This document shows positions 44,245-55,028 of a DNA stretch of 64,000 nt, piece after piece. A model generated the notes under the pieces. It was not told the origin of the DNA and searched no databases. It saw nothing but the letters and a program-made list of their open reading frames with translations. How positions within the stretch are numbered: position 1 is the first letter of the stretch; every line of letters starts with the position of its first letter. The DNA is from Chrysaora quinquecirrha (taxonomy: Eukaryota; Cnidaria; Scyphozoa; Semaeostomeae; Pelagiidae), in NCBI GenBank assembly GCA_014526335.1, contig JACTAT010000151.1, positions 310,001 to 374,000 of the forward strand, given 5' to 3'. The translations under genes were made by a program, and so were the position numbers.

Positions 44245-45106
44245 TGTTAAGCTATTTTTTTATTTATAACCTCTACTTCTTTTTGAGATACTTCGGCAGA
44301 TTTGTTTTTTTTGTCACATTTAAATTAGACTTTATTGATTTTTCCATTTCTTTCATTTTTTCTTTTACTTGGTATAGATCGTTTCTTAAATTAATGTTTT
44401 CTGTTTTAAGTTGTATAACTTCTCGATTGGTTGCAGCAACTTTTCTTGCTCACATTCTCTTTCTTTATGCAGCTTCTGTAAGCTTTTCTCTGCCTTTGAC
44501 AGAATTTCCTGTCTCCTTTCCTTCCAAATTTGTGGTGTTTTTATTTCTATAAATGGGTTAACAACTACTTCGGTTTTTTGTTTATCTCTTCGGGAAGTGA
44601 TTTAACCTTGAACAAATCATGTATTTACTTTTCGTTCATGATATGCTTTATTTTCGTTTACGAGATCTTTAATATTATCAAATTCTTAGTTTTTCCATAA
44701 GTTTACGTCTTTAGAATGAATCATTATTTTTTTTTAATTCTCACCTCGATATAGCCTAATTGTATATCCTTGTTTATCTTTTAATTTTTCTTTGTCGAGT
44801 TGATTATGATGTTAACATTGCTTTTATCTTCTTCTTTGAACCACTCTATTTTTATTCTCTTTTCCGATTGAATTTTTTCCAGTTCCGTATATCTTTGTAC
44901 AATTGCTTTGTTCCATTTTTGAAGCCGTTCTTTTGAGTCAGTTTCTAAAATGCCACAAGTTCCATGTCATTTAATAATCAATTCTTCACATTGCATTTTC
45001 TTTTCTAATAATTGGAAGAGCTACCAGCAAATTTACTATATTACTTATTTATTAAAAATAAAATTTTCAGCTCGAAGAAAGAGTACGTCTTGTCGCTTCT
45101 GTGCCA
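44245..45106. other. LINE 5' region upstream of the esterase ORF
   Basis: AT-rich. On the minus strand, short Lys/Glu-rich frames suggest a degraded N-terminal extension or a further ORF1 coiled coil, but nothing can be named. Confidence 0.35.
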
Positions 45107-45297
45107 TGAGATGCAACAATGCCATTCTTCTTGCACATATACATATTTAGCCTTACAGCTTTCTTCCAATATCTATTCTTGCATTAATAATTTGAAATAT
45201 TGGCTTGTCATTCTTTTCTATTTTTGGAATATGATAATTTTCTATTTCATTTGCAATACAAGCATGACTGTGTATCTGTATGGGTGACTGCCTGGGA

Positions 45298-45397
45298 ACA
45301 CCAGGCGGTCGCCCATATAGGTATTAACCTTGCCCGACCATGCTTGACTGCAGTGATCAGATAATAACCTGTATATTCACGTTGGTATGGTCGTAGG
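45298..45397 (-). pseudogene. 5S rRNA-like copy M12 with an inverted box C junction
   Basis: The 5' three quarters are normal. At the 3' end the sequence folds back: TGGGTGACTGCCTGG (45281-45295) on the plus strand, loop GAACA, then CCAGGCGGTCGCCCA (45301-45315). So the box C segment is present in both orientations as a perfect-looking hairpin with one or two mismatches. Confidence 0.75.
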
Positions 45398-45605
45398 CAA
45401 TATATAAAAATTGAATGTGCTTCTAACTGCTGTTCTTCTTGTGCATATACACATATGGACTCACAGCTATCTTCCAATATCTATTCTTGCACTAATAATT
45501 TGAAATATTTGCTGACCATTCCTTAAAATCCTGGAATAGGATAATTTTCCATTTCATTTGCAATACAATCATGATTTGATGTCAAAAATTCGATTTAAAA
45601 AAATG

Positions 45606-45702
45606 AAGCCATACAACACCAGGTGTTCCCAGGCGGTCGCCCATATAGGTACTAACCTTGCCCAAAAATGCTTGACGGCAGTTATCTGACGAGAACCATG
45701 AT
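45606..45702 (-). pseudogene. 5S rRNA-like copy M13, 5' truncated, end of minus array
   Basis: Has the 3' part from AAGCCATACAACACCAGGTG through GAGAACCATGATTTATAAAC, with the first about 25 sense bases missing. The sequence then changes to an ACCTGAAAC minisatellite. Confidence 0.7.
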
Positions 45703-45717
45703 TTATAAACAGTGAGA

Positions 45718-45788
45718 CGACCTGAAATGACCTGAAACGAGCTGAAACTACCTGAAACTACCTGAAACCACATGAAACCACCTGAAAG
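45718..45788. repeat. ACCTGAAACN minisatellite
   Basis: About seven imperfect 9-11-bp units (GACCTGAAATGACCTGAAAC type). The unit also occurs in the adjoining foldback arm (GGCTGAAACGACCTGAGACC). Confidence 0.8.
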
Positions 45789-46850
45789 GAGCCGTCAAAT
45801 TTGGAATCGAGGCTGAAACGACCTGAGACCACTTGCTATCTTAGCAATGAAGTGTTAAGGGCAAGGGAATTGTATTTTTCTTTACGCATTGTCGCATTCT
45901 TTTCTTGTCACAATAGAAACACGTGTCAGTATCAAAGCGGCCATCCCTCTGGGAAGGTATTGTTCTTAATCTGTTGAAAAAAATTACTGTTGGAGCTGAA
46001 ATTGATTGACTTGATTTGATTTTCTGATCAAAAGGACTTTCAAAGGATTTCCAAGAAAACAATAGGACTTCCAGTAAAGGTGTATGAGAATTTCAAGGAG
46101 TGATAATTGCCCCTCGGTATAAGCTTCATGCATACCTTTTTTAAATAAATAACCAGGGGCGTTCTGAATTTTTTCGCCTTTTCTTTTTGTTTTTATTCGG
46201 CATTTTGTGTTTAACCCAAATTCTTTAGATCAACATGTTGGTTTCGAAACTCCATTATGGAGGCATAGGGGGGGGGAGGGGAGCGGCTTGAAAACCGCAA
46301 AAACATTTTTTTAGCCAAAATAGTTGAAGCATAGACCTACATGTCAAAACTCTTTTAAACTACACCGAAATCACAAATTGAAAAACCGAAAAACCGTACT
46401 TTTTGAAGGTAAAACTGCAAAACCGGAGGGACAATTTGTTCTTTGAAAACTTCGTACACCTTTGCTAGAAAACATTTTGTTTTCACAAAAATCTCTTGGA
46501 GATCCTTTTGTTTTCATAAAAATCTCGTACACCTTTCTGACGAGTGAATTGCCCTTGGTGTGGAAAAAGTGAAAACCGCTCTCGAAGTGTCGAAAAACCC
46601 GGAAAACCGCCGATCATCATAACCCCTCACGCCCAATGACCCCTTATGGATTGGATACACTGTCTTTCGCAGAAAATTAGGTGTCTGATGAAAGGATGGC
46701 CAGTTTGATACTGACACGTGTTCCTATTGTGATAAGAAAAGAATGCGACAATAGTAAAGAACAATACAAATCCCTTGACCTTAACACTTCGTTGCTAAGA
46801 TAGCAGTTCATCTCAGGTCGTTTCAGCCTCGATTCCAAATTTGATGGCTC
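45789..46850. mobile_element. Foldback element with about 165-bp inverted arms
   Basis: GAGCCGTCAAATTTGGAATC at 45789 on matches the reverse complement of 46850 backwards (GAGCCATCAAATTTGGAATC). Homology continues through CACGTGTCAGTATCAAA and GGCCATCC to about 45955/46693. The centre (about 46000-46690) is non-coding, with G-rich and TTTTGTTTTCAC-type repeats. It directly abuts the direct repeat starting at 46853. Confidence 0.8.
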
Positions 46851-46852
46851 GT

Positions 46853-47155
46853 TATTAAGGCACGACTAAATGCAATTTATTCGGGTTTAATATGTGACAG
46901 GGGCTTTTATGTTATTATTGCCCTCTTGCATCGCATTAGAGGTAGAGAAGCTTTTCAGGTGTCTCATGATTGGTGGAAGCTTTTTCATACAAAGCGATTC
47001 CTTATACAGCAGTGTTGCTATGGTGAATCGGGTTAACTCGTGCGTTTAAATTTGGCGGCTATAAATTTTGCCACGCGGTCTGTGCTTATCATTAAAACTG
47101 AACATGAACTGTGAACGGAGAACGTTTCAAAGTTCTTGACAAGCAGATTTTTGTC
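46853..47155 (+). repeat. Direct repeat B, copy 1 (303 bp) with TATA box
   Basis: Nearly identical to 51745-52045, with one 2-base difference near 46901. It contains GGCGGCTATAAATTTTGCC (TATAAA at 47060), which looks like a promoter. The boundaries are TATTAAGGCACG and GATTTTTGTC. Confidence 0.85.
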
Positions 47156-48252
47156 GTGTCCTCTTCGCAAGTTTTGGCTGCTATGAAAGTTGAATTGGGT
47201 GAGAAAGTTCTGATTTCTGTTTTGTTTTATTATTTTTGTCTTCCAATATTTGAATTTTAGAATTTAGGTGGAGATTTGAGTATCTTCATAGTTTGCCTAG
47301 GCCACACGTGGGCCAAAATCCTTTTGGAGTGTTTACTCAAGAAAGGGTTGCTTTACCGTGCTGGGTTTCTTGGCAATCGATTTTTTATCTCTATATGTGA
47401 TGGTTATTATCACTATTAATTGCTTATTTCTTCATTTATTCTCTTGTCGGATTGTTTGTCGAATTGACCGGGCCTCTAGATTAGATACACGAATTCATGA
47501 CAAAATACGAACATTCGCCGAGCTTTCTAGGAGTATTTCGTGCTGTTGGATTGCCCATCCTGATACAAGATAAAATTGCAAGCATGTTGGCAGGAATGAG
47601 ATCCGTTTTTTCTGCTATAGGCCTATTGATATAGACAGGCGTTTTGGACTTGGTTGGTGATACTAGGCATTAGGCTCAAACAGATATGAAGTCCTGTACT
47701 TTTTCAATTTGTTCCCTGCATCAATTTTGTTATTTGTTCATGGGCATATCAAAACCTGTGTCCTAATAACCTACTCAAAAAAAAAAAAAATGAAATCTTT
47801 GGGAGTTTTGAACCATTGTTTATGGTATTGCCTTTCATACGTTGTTTGGATGCAACAGTCAGATTTTGCATTTTCGTATCCAAATATTGCAATTCTATGA
47901 AAATTTTACTTGAGTTAAACATTTTTTTTAGGCTTCAATCATTCCTGTCAGCCATACCTATAGTAAATATTTTTGAAATTGGTGAGGTGTACCTTAGTTC
48001 AATCTCAAAAGCAATACTGCAGGGTTGCATGTTGCTGTCAAAATAATTTTTGAAAGCAAATGGATTTCGGTTTTTGGTTAAGAGAGAAAATCTATTTTAT
48101 CTTTTTCCATCAACTTTATTGGAGGGAGATGATGCTTCAAGTGTCGTGTTAAATAAGAATGCCCTTTTCTCAATTGATTGCACAGTTTTGGTATTCTAAA
48201 CAGATTTTTATCATCTAGAAAGGTCTAGTTGTTATTCAGCTGCGTGCAATGT
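47156..48252. other. Non-coding interior, left part
   Basis: No credible ORF. Contains an A13 run at about 47778. Confidence 0.4.
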
Positions 48253-49358
48253 TCTTTGAATAAGCTGATTTTCTGTATTATTAAATGGGCAAACAAGAAT
48301 CCCAGTTTTATGTTAAGACATGGCCCTTGACTTAGCCCCAGGCACAATTGGGGAGTACAATTTATCAATTTGGGTCAGGCCTTGGCTATGGAAGCCTTAT
48401 TTTTCTTGCTACGGTTGATCTAACCAGCCTTCAGAAATTTCATGAAGAACTTCTTAAGGGCTGCTCTGCCAACATAAGAGTGTTTTGAACTATTGGTCCT
48501 TTTGTCAAATGATGAAAATAAAAGGAAATTCTTCCCACGATGACAGAGGCTAATAAGGAGACTGGGCTTTTAGCATAGTCTCAGTGGTTTGTGATGTGTT
48601 CTCTGCGGATGGAACATAGACATTGAGCCAAGGGGCAGCCCTCCCCTTGCTTATTATTTATCAAGCAATCATGTGAAAATGTGTTTGTGTTTAAGGGGTA
48701 CACTTCCAAGGTACGAATTTCTGTTTCGTCACTCATCCTGAAAACATGCCAAGAGGCCTTCCTTACTAGCTATCCTTTTCAAAAATGATGCATAAAAATT
48801 TCTTTGAATTGAATAAGCAGATTTTCTGTTTTATTAAATGGGCAAACAAGAATCCCAGTTTCATGTTTAGACATGGCTCTCGACTTAGCACCAGGCACAA
48901 TTGGGGAGTACAATTTAGCAATTTTGGTCAGGCCTTGGCTTTGGAAGCATTATTTTTCTTGCTGCGGTTGATCTAACCAGCCTTCAGAAATTTCATAAAG
49001 AACTTCTTAAGGGCTGTTCTGCCAACATCAGAGTGTTTTGAATTATTGGTCCTTTTGTCAAGTGATGAAAATAACAGGAAATTCTTCCCACGATGACAGT
49101 ATAATAAGGAGACTGGGGTCTTAGCATAGTCTCAGTGGTTTGGGATGTGTGCTCTGTGGATGGAACATAGACATTGAGCAATGGGGCACCCCTCCCCTTG
49201 TTTATTATTTATCAAGCAATCATGTGAAAATGTTTCTGTGTTTATTGGGTACACTTCCAAGGTAGGAATTTCTGTTTCGTCATTCATCCTGAAAACATGC
49301 CAAAAGGCTTTCCTTACTAGCTATCCATTTAAAAAATGATGCATCAAAAATTTCTTTT
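48253..49358. repeat. Tandem duplication of about 550 bp
   Basis: Copy 1 (about 48253-48799) and copy 2 (about 48800-49358) both run from TCTTTGAA and AAATGGGCAAACAAGAATCC through AAATGATGCATnAAAA. There are roughly one to three differences per 30 bases, and the copies are non-coding. Confidence 0.85.
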
Positions 49359-49609
49359 GGTTAACAATCAGCACCTAATGGGTCGGTGTTTTTCAATACC
49401 CTGGTTTTATTTGGGAGAAGGACATTTGTCTTATTTGGGAATCTTGGAAAAATCCATTAGTTTTGGCTATTTGATTGACATTTTAATCATTTTGAGAATG
49501 TAGGCAAAGACAAGCTCCTTGATCAGACAATTTTGGGCCTGGGATTTTCTTATAGGATTTCTAGCTACTTACACCAATAATTTGTAATTGGGTTGCTTTC
49601 TTGTAATGC

Positions 49610-51260
49610 TGGGGACGGGTCTCTATGGTCAGCAGTTCACAACAACTTAAGGTCGCCTTTATTGGTCACGTGAGAGACATGTTCTCCACTTGTTGGAGGT
49701 TAATGACTTTGATGTCATTCTCATTGTTAATTTGAAAAGTGGTTTACAAAGACTACAGTTATGATTGGAAAGGAAAGATACCTACTCATAATGCTCATTC
49801 GGGAGCTCAGTATGGTCAAGGCTTAATGACTGAAGGGTCCTTCCTATTGTTATCCTTTTAGAAAGATTAGCTTCTTTTCGAGATTCTACATTTTTAGGTC
49901 CCCATTGTGGCTTATCTGGTATATACACGTGCTAGCATATACTGTTAGCAACCTTAAGAGGCTATAACTGTTAGGTCACCATCTTGGCTATTTTTGGACA
50001 TACCTTCCTGGGATGGGCAGTTAATAACTGTAAGGTCCCTTTTTGTTCATCTTGGAGATATATTGTCCTTTCAAAGGTTAATAACTATAAGGTCCATCTT
50101 ATTGCTAATTCTGGGATGGAGGTGCTCCTTTTCGGAGATCATAACTGTTAGGTCACCATCATGGCTGATCTGGGACACAAGGATTTTTAGGCAGTTTATC
50201 ATATCGAGAAAGTTAATAACTGCAAGGTCCCTACTTTTCAACGTGGGAGATGTTCTCCTTTCAAAGGTTAATAACTGTAAGGTCCACCTTTTTGTTAATT
50301 ATGGAGACATAAATGCTCCTTTTCCGAACTTATAACGGTTAGATCACCGCTATGGCTAGTCTGGCCTTTAGGTCATCGTCAATGATAGGGTGGACATATC
50401 GCTCTCTGTGGCTGTGGTTCATGGCCATCAGGTAATCACCAATTTCAATATTGGAGATATCATTCTCCGTGGCGGAAGTTAATGAGTGTAAGGTCATCCT
50501 TAATGTTTTTTATGTTTTTGGAGATATCGTTCTCCATGGCGGAGGTCAATGGCCTCGGGTAATCATCAATTCAATATTGGAGTTATCGTTCTCCCTGGCA
50601 GAGGTTGATGGCCTCAGGTAATCATCAATTTCAATATTGGAGATATCGTTCTCCGTGGCGGAGGTTAATGGCTGTCAGGTCATCCTCAGTCTTAATGTTT
50701 TTTGGAGATATTGTTCTCCTTCTGCACTAAAGCTTTGTACCGTTCAAATATGTTCCTGTGTGTGTGTATATTTTCTCTCGCTTATGTACTTCTTTTACGT
50801 GTGTCTGTTTTTCCAGTTGATGCTTTCGGAGAGCATTCTCTCTTCATTTTATTCTGCGCTTTAGCTTTTCTCTAGGTTTTTCAGTTTAGTGGTCATCTGT
50901 TCTTACAGCTCTGGTCACTATTCTGGACTACTCCCGATGGGAGTTACCATAAAAGTATGTTTAAGAGGTTAATGGCCGTCAGGTCATCCTCAATGTTAAC
51001 GATTGGCGGAGGTTGTTAAGACCGGTTGGTCTTCCTCAACGCTATTTATTGAATGAGGTTGTTAAGACCGGTTGGTCTTCCTCAAAGTTATTGATTGGCG
51101 GAGGTTTAAAAGACCGGTTGGTCTTCCTCAATGTTAATGATTGGCGGAGGTTATTAAGACCGGTTGGTCTTCCTCAATGTTAATGTTTGGCGGAGGTTAT
51201 AAAGACCGGTTGGTCTTCCTCAAAATTAATGCTTGGACATATCGTTCTCAGTGGTGGAGG
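49610..51260. repeat. Complex minisatellite region (GGAGATATCGTTCTCC / GTTAATGGC..AGGTCATCC units)
   Basis: Irregular units of about 45-110 bases built from GGAGATATCGTTCTCC (itself a GGAGA/TCTCC hairpin), a TTAATAACTGTAAGGTCC or TTAATGGCTGTCAGGTCATC block, and GGCGGAGGTT. The left part uses the ATAACTGTAAGGTC version and the right part the GGCGGAGG version. No coding capacity. Confidence 0.8.
51018..51217. repeat. 46-bp tandem repeat with palindrome AAGACCGGTTGGTCTT
   Basis: Five identical 16-base hairpins (AAGACC-GGTT-GGTCTT) begin at 51018, 51064, 51110, 51156 and 51202, exactly 46 bases apart. The linkers (CCTCAATGTTAATGATTGGC then GGAGGTT) vary but the hairpin does not. Confidence 0.95.
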
Positions 51261-51400
51261 TAATGTATATGGTTTGTATAATACATACTTCTCAGGTTAT
51301 GCGCGCTTCAGGTATTCCTTTCACGGGCGCATTTGCTTTGCTGGCAGCCGTTGCGGTGAAAGTGGTGGAGGCGTAAACGCACAGATCTTTGATTGAGGCT

Positions 51401-51718
51401 TCAGCCGATGATGTGCAGATCTTTGGTGCGGCGCAGGTATTCTTTCTCTTGGGCCAGTTTAGGATGCGTTGCTTGGTGGTGTTTTCTCGCTTCCTCTGCC
51501 TTTGCTTTGGGGGTTGGGGAGCTTCGCTCTTGGCGGAAAAACTTCGTTTCTTCGTCAACCCCAGAAGCGAAGGGCATTTTGGCATTGGGCTGGCACACTG
51601 ACCGCCCATTCTGAAGTTCGATGATGAGAAAAACATCACCAGATCTCAGTTGAGAGACAATGGTGGCTACACAGCGCTGAGGGACTTCTTTTGCATAGCC
51701 AATTGCTATTGCTTCCAT
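51401..51718 (-). CDS. Unrecognised small ORF, conserved start in both A repeats
   Basis: A 105-codon frame. Residues 1-33 (MEAIAIGYAKEVPQRCVATI, then VSQLRSGDVFLII) are kept in the second copy (52351-51923 frame), after which a one-base change alters the frame. The C-terminal part is Lys/Ala/Glu-rich. I do not recognise a family. Conservation may only reflect the recent duplication. Confidence 0.3.
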   Translation of the reverse strand: MEAIAIGYAKEVPQRCVATIVSQLRSGDVFLIIELQNGRSVCQPNAKMPFASGVDEETKFFRQERSSPTPKAKAEEARKHHQATHPKLAQEKEYLRRTKDLHIIG

Positions 51719-51750
51719 GCCGTTATTGCCTTCCCTGGAACAAATATTAA
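51533..51750 (+). repeat. Direct repeat A, copy 1
   Basis: GCGGAAAAACTTCGTTTCTT to GAACAAATATTAA, repeated at 52162-52383 with few changes. On the minus strand both copies keep an open frame beginning MEAIAIGYAKEVPQRCVATI, so the segment may be the start of an unrecognised gene. Confidence 0.85.
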
Positions 51751-52045
51751 GGCACGACTAAATGCAATTTATTCGGGTTTAATATGTGACAGGGCTTTAT
51801 GTTATTATTGCCCTCTTGCATCGCATTAGAGGTAGAGAAGCTTTTCAGGTGTCTCATGATTGGTGGAAGCTTTTTCATACAAAGCGATTCCTTATACAGC
51901 AGTGTTGCTATGGTGAATCGGGTTAACTCGTGCGTTTAAATTTGGCGGCTATAAATTTTGCCACGCGGTCTGTGCTTATCATTAAAACTGAACATGAACT
52001 GTGAACGGAGAACGTTTCAAAGTTCTTGACAAGCAGATTTTTGTC
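51745..52045 (+). repeat. Direct repeat B, copy 2 (301 bp)
   Basis: Same as 46853-47155, with the TATAAA at 51950. It starts within the last bases of repeat A copy 1, showing a head-to-tail junction. Confidence 0.85.
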
Positions 52046-52161
52046 CCACCCACCCTCCCTGCTTGCTTGGTTTAGGTGCTTGCTTTCTTTTTCACTCTTT
52101 TCATGCTTTCGACTAGTGTCCTCGGGCTCTGGTTGTCGGCATGGACATAGTGTGCTGGTCT
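52046..52161. other. Short unique linker in the second, deleted repeat unit
   Basis: 116 bases between B copy 2 and A copy 2. It replaces the about 4.4-kb interior of the first unit. Confidence 0.6.
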
Positions 52162-52383
52162 GCGGAAAAAACTTCGTTTCTTCGTCAACCCCCCAGAAGC
52201 GAAGGGCATTTTGGCATTGGGCTGGCACACTGACCGCCCATTCTGAAGTTCCGATGATGAGAAAAACATCACCAGATCTCAGTTGAGAGACAATGGTGGC
52301 TACACAGCGCTGAGGGACTTCTTTTGCATAGCCAATTGCTATTGCTTCCATGCCGTTATTGCCTTCCCTGGAACAAATATTAA
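52162..52383 (+). repeat. Direct repeat A, copy 2
   Basis: Repeat of 51533-51750. After GAACAAATATTAA it continues into TTTTAATTTACTC, the presumed flank. Confidence 0.85.
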
Positions 52384-52527
52384 TTTTAATTTACTCATTC
52401 AATTTAGTTTTTGGGACACAGAATCTGCCATGTTATTTGAATTCCCCGTTCCCTCTTTTGAAAAACTCCGCCATGCACTCTGGGGGTTGTATTCATTGCC
52501 TCGCGTTTCACATAACACCATTTGAAC

Positions 52528-54858
52528 ATGGCGATCGCGAGGAACAAGCTAGAATGTTGCCACCAAAAAGAAGCTTTACGATTGAAAACAAGTCCTCAAC
52601 CAAATAGCCTTTTTCAAAGCTTCAAAAGCACAGCCAACATTCTTGAACAAGATACTTTAGACGTTTTTCTTTCTATGGAAGATGTCCAAGAGAATATCGT
52701 GGAGCAGAGTGATGGGCCTGATGATAATAGGCCTAAATCAGCTCAAAACGGTGTAGACAAAGACCGGCAAGTTTCTTTAGAGCAAGAAAGAAGAGTTTTC
52801 GGAGAACTTCAACCGTCAGGGCTTGATGAAGATGAAGATGAGACTTTTCACAAATGTATTCATACCTGACAACTGATCTTATAGCTTTACCTAAGATTGC
52901 AAACGAAATGATGCATGAATATCTGGTTTCAGACCAAGTCAAAAGTGAAGATAATTTGAGCAGGGGAGCAGTGAAGCATAAAATTGCTGGATATAAACTT
53001 TTTAAGTGTAACGTGTGGGTTCTTTGATAGCACAAAGGGAAGAAAGAACACGCTTAGGCCCTTAGGCATAAGCTAAGAAAGATTGCAACTTTATAAACTA
53101 CAAGATGTGATTCGATTTCAATCAAGACGGAGACTAAACTAAAATATGATTACACACAAATATACAACACTGACTAATTAGACAACACAGCGATACATCA
53201 CACACAACACGTTGAAAACAAAGACAAAAGAACACACATTTCCCAGAAAGGGAGCTACTTACACTAACACGAGAACTGCACGCAAACATTGAAATCACGA
53301 CAATTTACATAAACGAAGGTAAAAACCAAACGAATGAATGAATATTAAAATACAAAACAAAAGTAATTAAAAACGCAGATACAATAGGTAATAATAATAA
53401 TAATTCTGATTCATGACAACATATTAGTTACAGTAAGTGACTACATACGTTGACATACGCCCCAGAAGAAGCAAAGCTTATCGAGTCTAACAGCTAATAA
53501 GCAAATAACTGTAACTACAGCAAAATCTGGCTTGTAGTCAATAGGAATAATTTATACTAAGTTAAAACAATTAATACAGATTGAACACAAAATGTTTAAT
53601 GTATTTTATTTGTTGGTGCTAATCGGTTTTTAAATTGAAGGATTTTCAGTATACGATTTTGGTGAACTTGCAGACATGTTCCAGCAGTTCTTTATCAACT
53701 TGTAGAGTACCGTAAGCTTTGTCTAAAATGTGTTCCTCATGACAAAACATGCACAGATGTTTTGCAAACATGACATGTGCCAGGAGAAGCAAGCAACGAC
53801 CAACATTGGATGTTTTCTGACCTCAAATTTATCACAGAGGATATTAGAGAAGATATAGATGGTTCATGTAAGAGAACTGTTGTAGCAGGAAATAGAGAAT
53901 TTTGTGCAACCCCCATCTTTCATGAAGCCACCAGAGAAAAGCTACAGAAACTTGGTGACAGTTTATATTCGATTGGGCAAGGCCTTGTTCTTGCTGACAT
54001 CTTAAAAGGCAATAACTATGATCCATCTTCATTTTATGCAACATCAATCACCAAGCTGGAAGAAGATAAAAAATCTGCTGAAAATATGTCTATGCGATCA
54101 ACTGTTATGGAAGTTTTAGGTCAGTTGAATGGAAGTGCTGTGGTTTCCAACCTAAATGAAAAACAGCAGGAATTTGTAAAATCCCATCTACAGTTGGCAA
54201 ATTCTGATGTATCTGAATTAGAAAAGAAAGCATTGTTACAGTCCCTTTCAGCTGCTTATGAAGAAAGAAAGAAAAGGCTGACGGCATCAAATTTTGGGTT
54301 GGTAGTAAAGCGACGCCAAAGGCCATTTTACAAAAATTGCAAAATAAGAATTTTAAGTCTGCAGCCTGTGAGTGGGGGAAGGAGAACAAGACAGAGCAAT
54401 GAAGAAGTATGAATGTGTTACTTCAACGTCTTCAAATGTTGAAAAATGATATTCAATCCAAAGTGGCCTTGGCTTGGGGCCAGTCCTGATGGAATTATAA
54501 GAAAGGATGGAAAAATTGTAGCCATTGAAGTAAAATGCCCATTTTCAAAGAGAAATAGATCCATTAAAGAAGCATGCACAGACAAGAATTTTTTTCTCCA
54601 ATATACCAATAATGAGGCAAAGTTGAAACAAAAAACACAACTACTTTTACCAATGCCAGGGACTTATGGCTATTACTGAGATTAAGGAAATTGACTTTGT
54701 AGTTTTTACCTCGGTAGACATCAGTGTAGAAACAGTAGAATTTCAGAAAGACACATGTGAAAATGACATTTTGCAAAAACTAACACGTTTTTATTTCGAA
54801 TACATGCAAGAAAGTATTTTTTATCAGAGAAACCAAATTGATGAAACGTCATGTAGCT
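52528..54858 (+). pseudogene. YqaJ-type nuclease protein of the third element
   Basis: Starts near 52528 (MAIARNKLECCHQKEALRLK) and goes to an acidic region. At about 52920-53020 VSDQVKSEDNLSRGAVKHKI and AGYKLFKCNVW form the lead-in to the SWIM region. About 600 bases (53030-53640) look foreign or intronic. Then come Cys-rich bits, a linker (53777 on) and the YqaJ domain: KRLTASNFGLV, WLGASPDGII, AIEVKCPFSKRNRS, and, after a one-base shift near 54640, YQCQGLMAI-type sequence and EIDFVVFTSVDI. Frameshifts near 54310 and 54640 and missing upstream parts make it a pseudogene. Confidence 0.75.
53030..53640. other. AC/AT-rich insert or intron inside the YqaJ-type gene
   Basis: Coding similarity stops at CNVWVL (53027) and nothing coding appears until about 53670. 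The stretch is A-rich with an AATAATAATAATAATT run (53389-53404). There are no clear terminal repeats. Confidence 0.4.
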
Positions 54859-55028
54859 AAACTGAACGCATATGCAAAAACTTGTAAGATAATTTCCAAA
54901 TATAGTTTTGCTGTGTTTTTCTCTTTTATGACCAATTTTAAACAGTATAGTTAAGAAATTTTTACTTTGTTACCAACTGTGGCAAAAAGTTAACCAGATA
55001 ACAGCATATTAGTCATATTTTATTCAGT
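54859..55028. other. Spacer between convergent YqaJ and transposase remnants
   Basis: A short AT-rich spacer. ATTCAGTGCCATTGATAA is tandemly doubled at about 55023-55055. Confidence 0.5.

Larger units (their letters stand above)
39807..45107 (-). mobile_element. Second LINE, inserted in a 5S-array spacer
   Basis: 5S spacer sequence stops at about 39806 (ATTTAAAAAACTG) and the same spacer resumes at about 45107 (CATTCTTCTTGCACATATAC), so the 5.3 kb between is an insertion. On the minus strand it reads ORF1 with an esterase domain (44244-43255), a decayed endonuclease (about 43110-42420), RT (42346-40874) and a C-terminal zinc knuckle (about 40390). The RT and endonuclease are broken into many frames. 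Confidence 0.8.

Noticed and set aside
23305..45702. SINE3-type (5S-derived) retroposons
   Set aside because: The units are tandem with a fixed period and shared spacers, and show no LINE-like tail or target duplications.
50637..50864. 75-codon plus-strand frame in the minisatellite region
   Set aside because: Repeat-derived, with no conservation between units.
51018..51217. CRISPR-like array (regular palindromic repeats)
   Set aside because: The intervals are themselves similar to each other, there are no cas genes, and the genome is eukaryotic. It is a minisatellite.
46853..52045. LTR retrotransposon with 300-bp LTRs
   Set aside because: The repeat edges lack TG...CA, no primer-binding site or polypurine tract is evident, there is no gag/pol, and repeat A is also duplicated, which fits a tandem dimer better.
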